From Chloroflexota bacterium (lineage in GTDB: Bacteria; Chloroflexota; Dehalococcoidia; JACPPY01), in the NCBI GenBank assembly GCA_016189825.1, contig JACPRR010000259.1, positions 1-6,631 of the forward strand: 6,631 nt of DNA, in the 5' to 3' direction. Made by a program: the position numbers and the translations under genes. The notes beneath the pieces were generated by a model that was not told the DNA's origin, did not search any database, and saw only the letters and a list, made by a program, of their open reading frames with translations. The first letter of the stretch is position 1; the number at the start of each line of letters is the position of its first letter. Positions 5,591 to 6,631 of the stretch are shown here, in pieces.

Positions 5591-6631
5591 GTGATCGAAT
5601 CCCTGGGTATTCGAGAGCGCAGCGAAGCGAGAGAGGAAGGCCTGTCTCCGTTCGCAGCCAGGAGCAGGCACAGCCGGGGCAGGGAGCGGCCGGAAGAACC
5701 CTGCCCGATGCGGACCGCTTTCCAGCGTGACCGGGACAGGATCCTGTACTCCAAGGCGTTCCGCCGTCTCAAGCACAAGACACAGGTGTTCATCGCCCCT
5801 TTGGGCGATCATTATGTTACCCGTCTCACGCACACTCTCGAAGTTGCGCAGGTGGCGCGATCCATGTCGCGGGCGCTTATCCTCAACGAAGACCTCGCCG
5901 AAGCAATATCCCTGGGCCACGACCTCGGCCACACCCCCTTCGGACATGTGGGCGAAGAAACGCTGAACAGACTCTGCACCGACGGCTTCAGGCACAATGA
6001 ACAGAGCCTGAGAGTCGTCGACTTGCTCGAAAACAACGGCCACGGCCTCAACCTGACATGGGAGGTGCGCGAAGGGATATTGCGGCACTCCAAGGGCAAG
6101 GCCGACGTGCTCGGACCGGGATGGGGGGACGTCTCCTCGGTGGAAGCCGAGCTATGCAAGATCGCTGACGTTGTCGCATACATCAACCATGACGCAGCCG
6201 ATGCTATCCGCGCCGGGATCATTTCCGAGTCAGATATCCCGCCCCTGGTCTCGACAACGCTGGGAGGCAGCATCTCCGAGAGGATAAACACCACCATAGC
6301 GGACATTGTGGAGCACTCCTGGGCGGCAACAGGCGCCACGGGTACGGCAGACCGGCCCGTTATCGGGATGAGCCCCCTGGTGCTCGACGCGGTCAACCTA
6401 TTCCGCCAGTTCCTCTTCGAAAGAGTCTACGAGCCAAGCGCCCGCCAGGAAGGTTCCTTACATGCCATGCGCGTGGTCTCGAATCTCTTCAACCATTTCA
6501 CCCACCATCCCGCCGACTTGCCGCAGGAGTTTGCCGAACGCGCCGACAAGCTCGAGCGCAAGGTGGCTGACTACATCGCCTGTATGACCGACTACTATGC
6601 CCTTCGCAAGGGAGATGAACTGGTGCAGTCC
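5591..6631 (+). CDS. dgt: dGTPase-like HD-domain triphosphohydrolase, C-terminus cut by window edge
   Basis: The 347 visible residues match the type-2 deoxyguanosinetriphosphate triphosphohydrolase-like family, which cleaves dNTPs to the deoxynucleoside and tripolyphosphate. The N-terminus carries SPFAARSRHSRGRERPEEP (19-37) and the hallmark RTAFQRDRDRILYSKAFRRLKHKTQVF (41-67). The HD metal site is His81 (RLTHTLEVAQVAR), His110-Asp111 (GHDLGHTPFGHVGEE) and Asp193 (IADVVAYINHDAADAIRAG); these are the expected H, HD and D ligands. The last visible stretch, ADYIACMTDYYALR, lies close to the normal C-terminus, so few residues are lost. The start is GTG at 5591 after a six-G run (5580-5585); GTG 5585 is also possible, and ATG 5708 would remove conserved sequence. 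It lies 42 bases after ppsA with no terminator between, so it is probably cotranscribed. Which dNTP it prefers cannot be read from the sequence. Confidence 0.95.
   Translation, partial: MIESLGIRERSEAREEGLSPFAARSRHSRGRERPEEPCPMRTAFQRDRDRILYSKAFRRLKHKTQVFIAPLGDHYVTRLTHTLEVAQVARSMSRALILNEDLAEAISLGHDLGHTPFGHVGEETLNRLCTDGFRHNEQSLRVVDLLENNGHGLNLTWEVREGILRHSKGKADVLGPGWGDVSSVEAELCKIADVVAYINHDAADAIRAGIISESDIPPLVSTTLGGSISERINTTIADIVEHSWAATGATGTADRPVIGMSPLVLDAVNLFRQFLFERVYEPSARQEGSLHAMRVVSNLFNHFTHHPADLPQEFAERADKLERKVADYIACMTDYYALRKGDELVQS

Noticed and set aside
5459..6396. Two minus-strand open frames antisense to dgt (209 and 194 codons)
   Set aside because: The plus strand encodes a clear HD-domain dGTPase with all metal ligands; these frames are shadows of it.
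1..6631. CRISPR arrays, insertion sequences, tRNA genes, new defence or biosynthetic systems
   Set aside because: No regularly spaced repeats, transposase motifs, terminal repeats or tRNA-like clover-leaf arms were seen; almost all bases belong to conserved housekeeping genes.

Overview
The window is a compact, roughly 55-60% GC stretch of bacterial chromosome. It holds two housekeeping blocks that diverge from one regulatory region near 3094-3268. The gene content and protein style suggest Chloroflexota, probably a Dehalococcoidia-like lineage. The pointers are a DUF151 bifunctional nuclease with a C-terminal 'FLPFIDSLDLEDF' tail, a short AtpI/AtpZ protein ahead of atpB, an AtpB with an extra N-terminal hydrophobic segment, and PEP synthase followed by a type-2 dGTPase. 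That placement is inferred from recall of family styles; no database search was made.

Minus strand, read right to left: a bifunctional nuclease (2548-3093) comes first. A structured intergenic stretch follows (2454-2547), then a strong extended -10 promoter (2425-2453). After it comes the start of an F1Fo ATP synthase operon in canonical order: atpI/atpZ, atpB (a), atpE (c), atpF (b) and atpH (delta, cut by the left edge). The F1 genes atpA, G, D and C are expected beyond position 1. These products build the membrane Fo motor and its stator. The c subunit has proton-type rather than sodium-type ligands.

Plus strand: ppsA (3269-5548) encodes phosphoenolpyruvate synthase, which makes PEP from pyruvate for gluconeogenesis. 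The dGTPase-like HD hydrolase (5591 to the right edge) follows 42 bases later, probably in the same transcript, and runs off the window only a few residues short of its expected end.

Three promoters with near-consensus sigma-70 boxes and exact 17-base spacers are readable. They also correct gene starts: the longest open frames of atpI, the nuclease and ppsA all extend into or past their own promoters. The most notable signal is a 15-base inverted repeat with two mismatches, covering the -35 boxes of both divergent promoters (nuclease and ppsA). It looks like a paired operator for a shared regulator. A set of mutually exclusive hairpins between the nuclease and atp promoter, and two hairpins in the atpB-atpE gap, are secondary leads. 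I saw no mobile element, CRISPR array, tRNA or rRNA, and no plainly new multi-gene system. No stretch above 300 bases lacks a gene.
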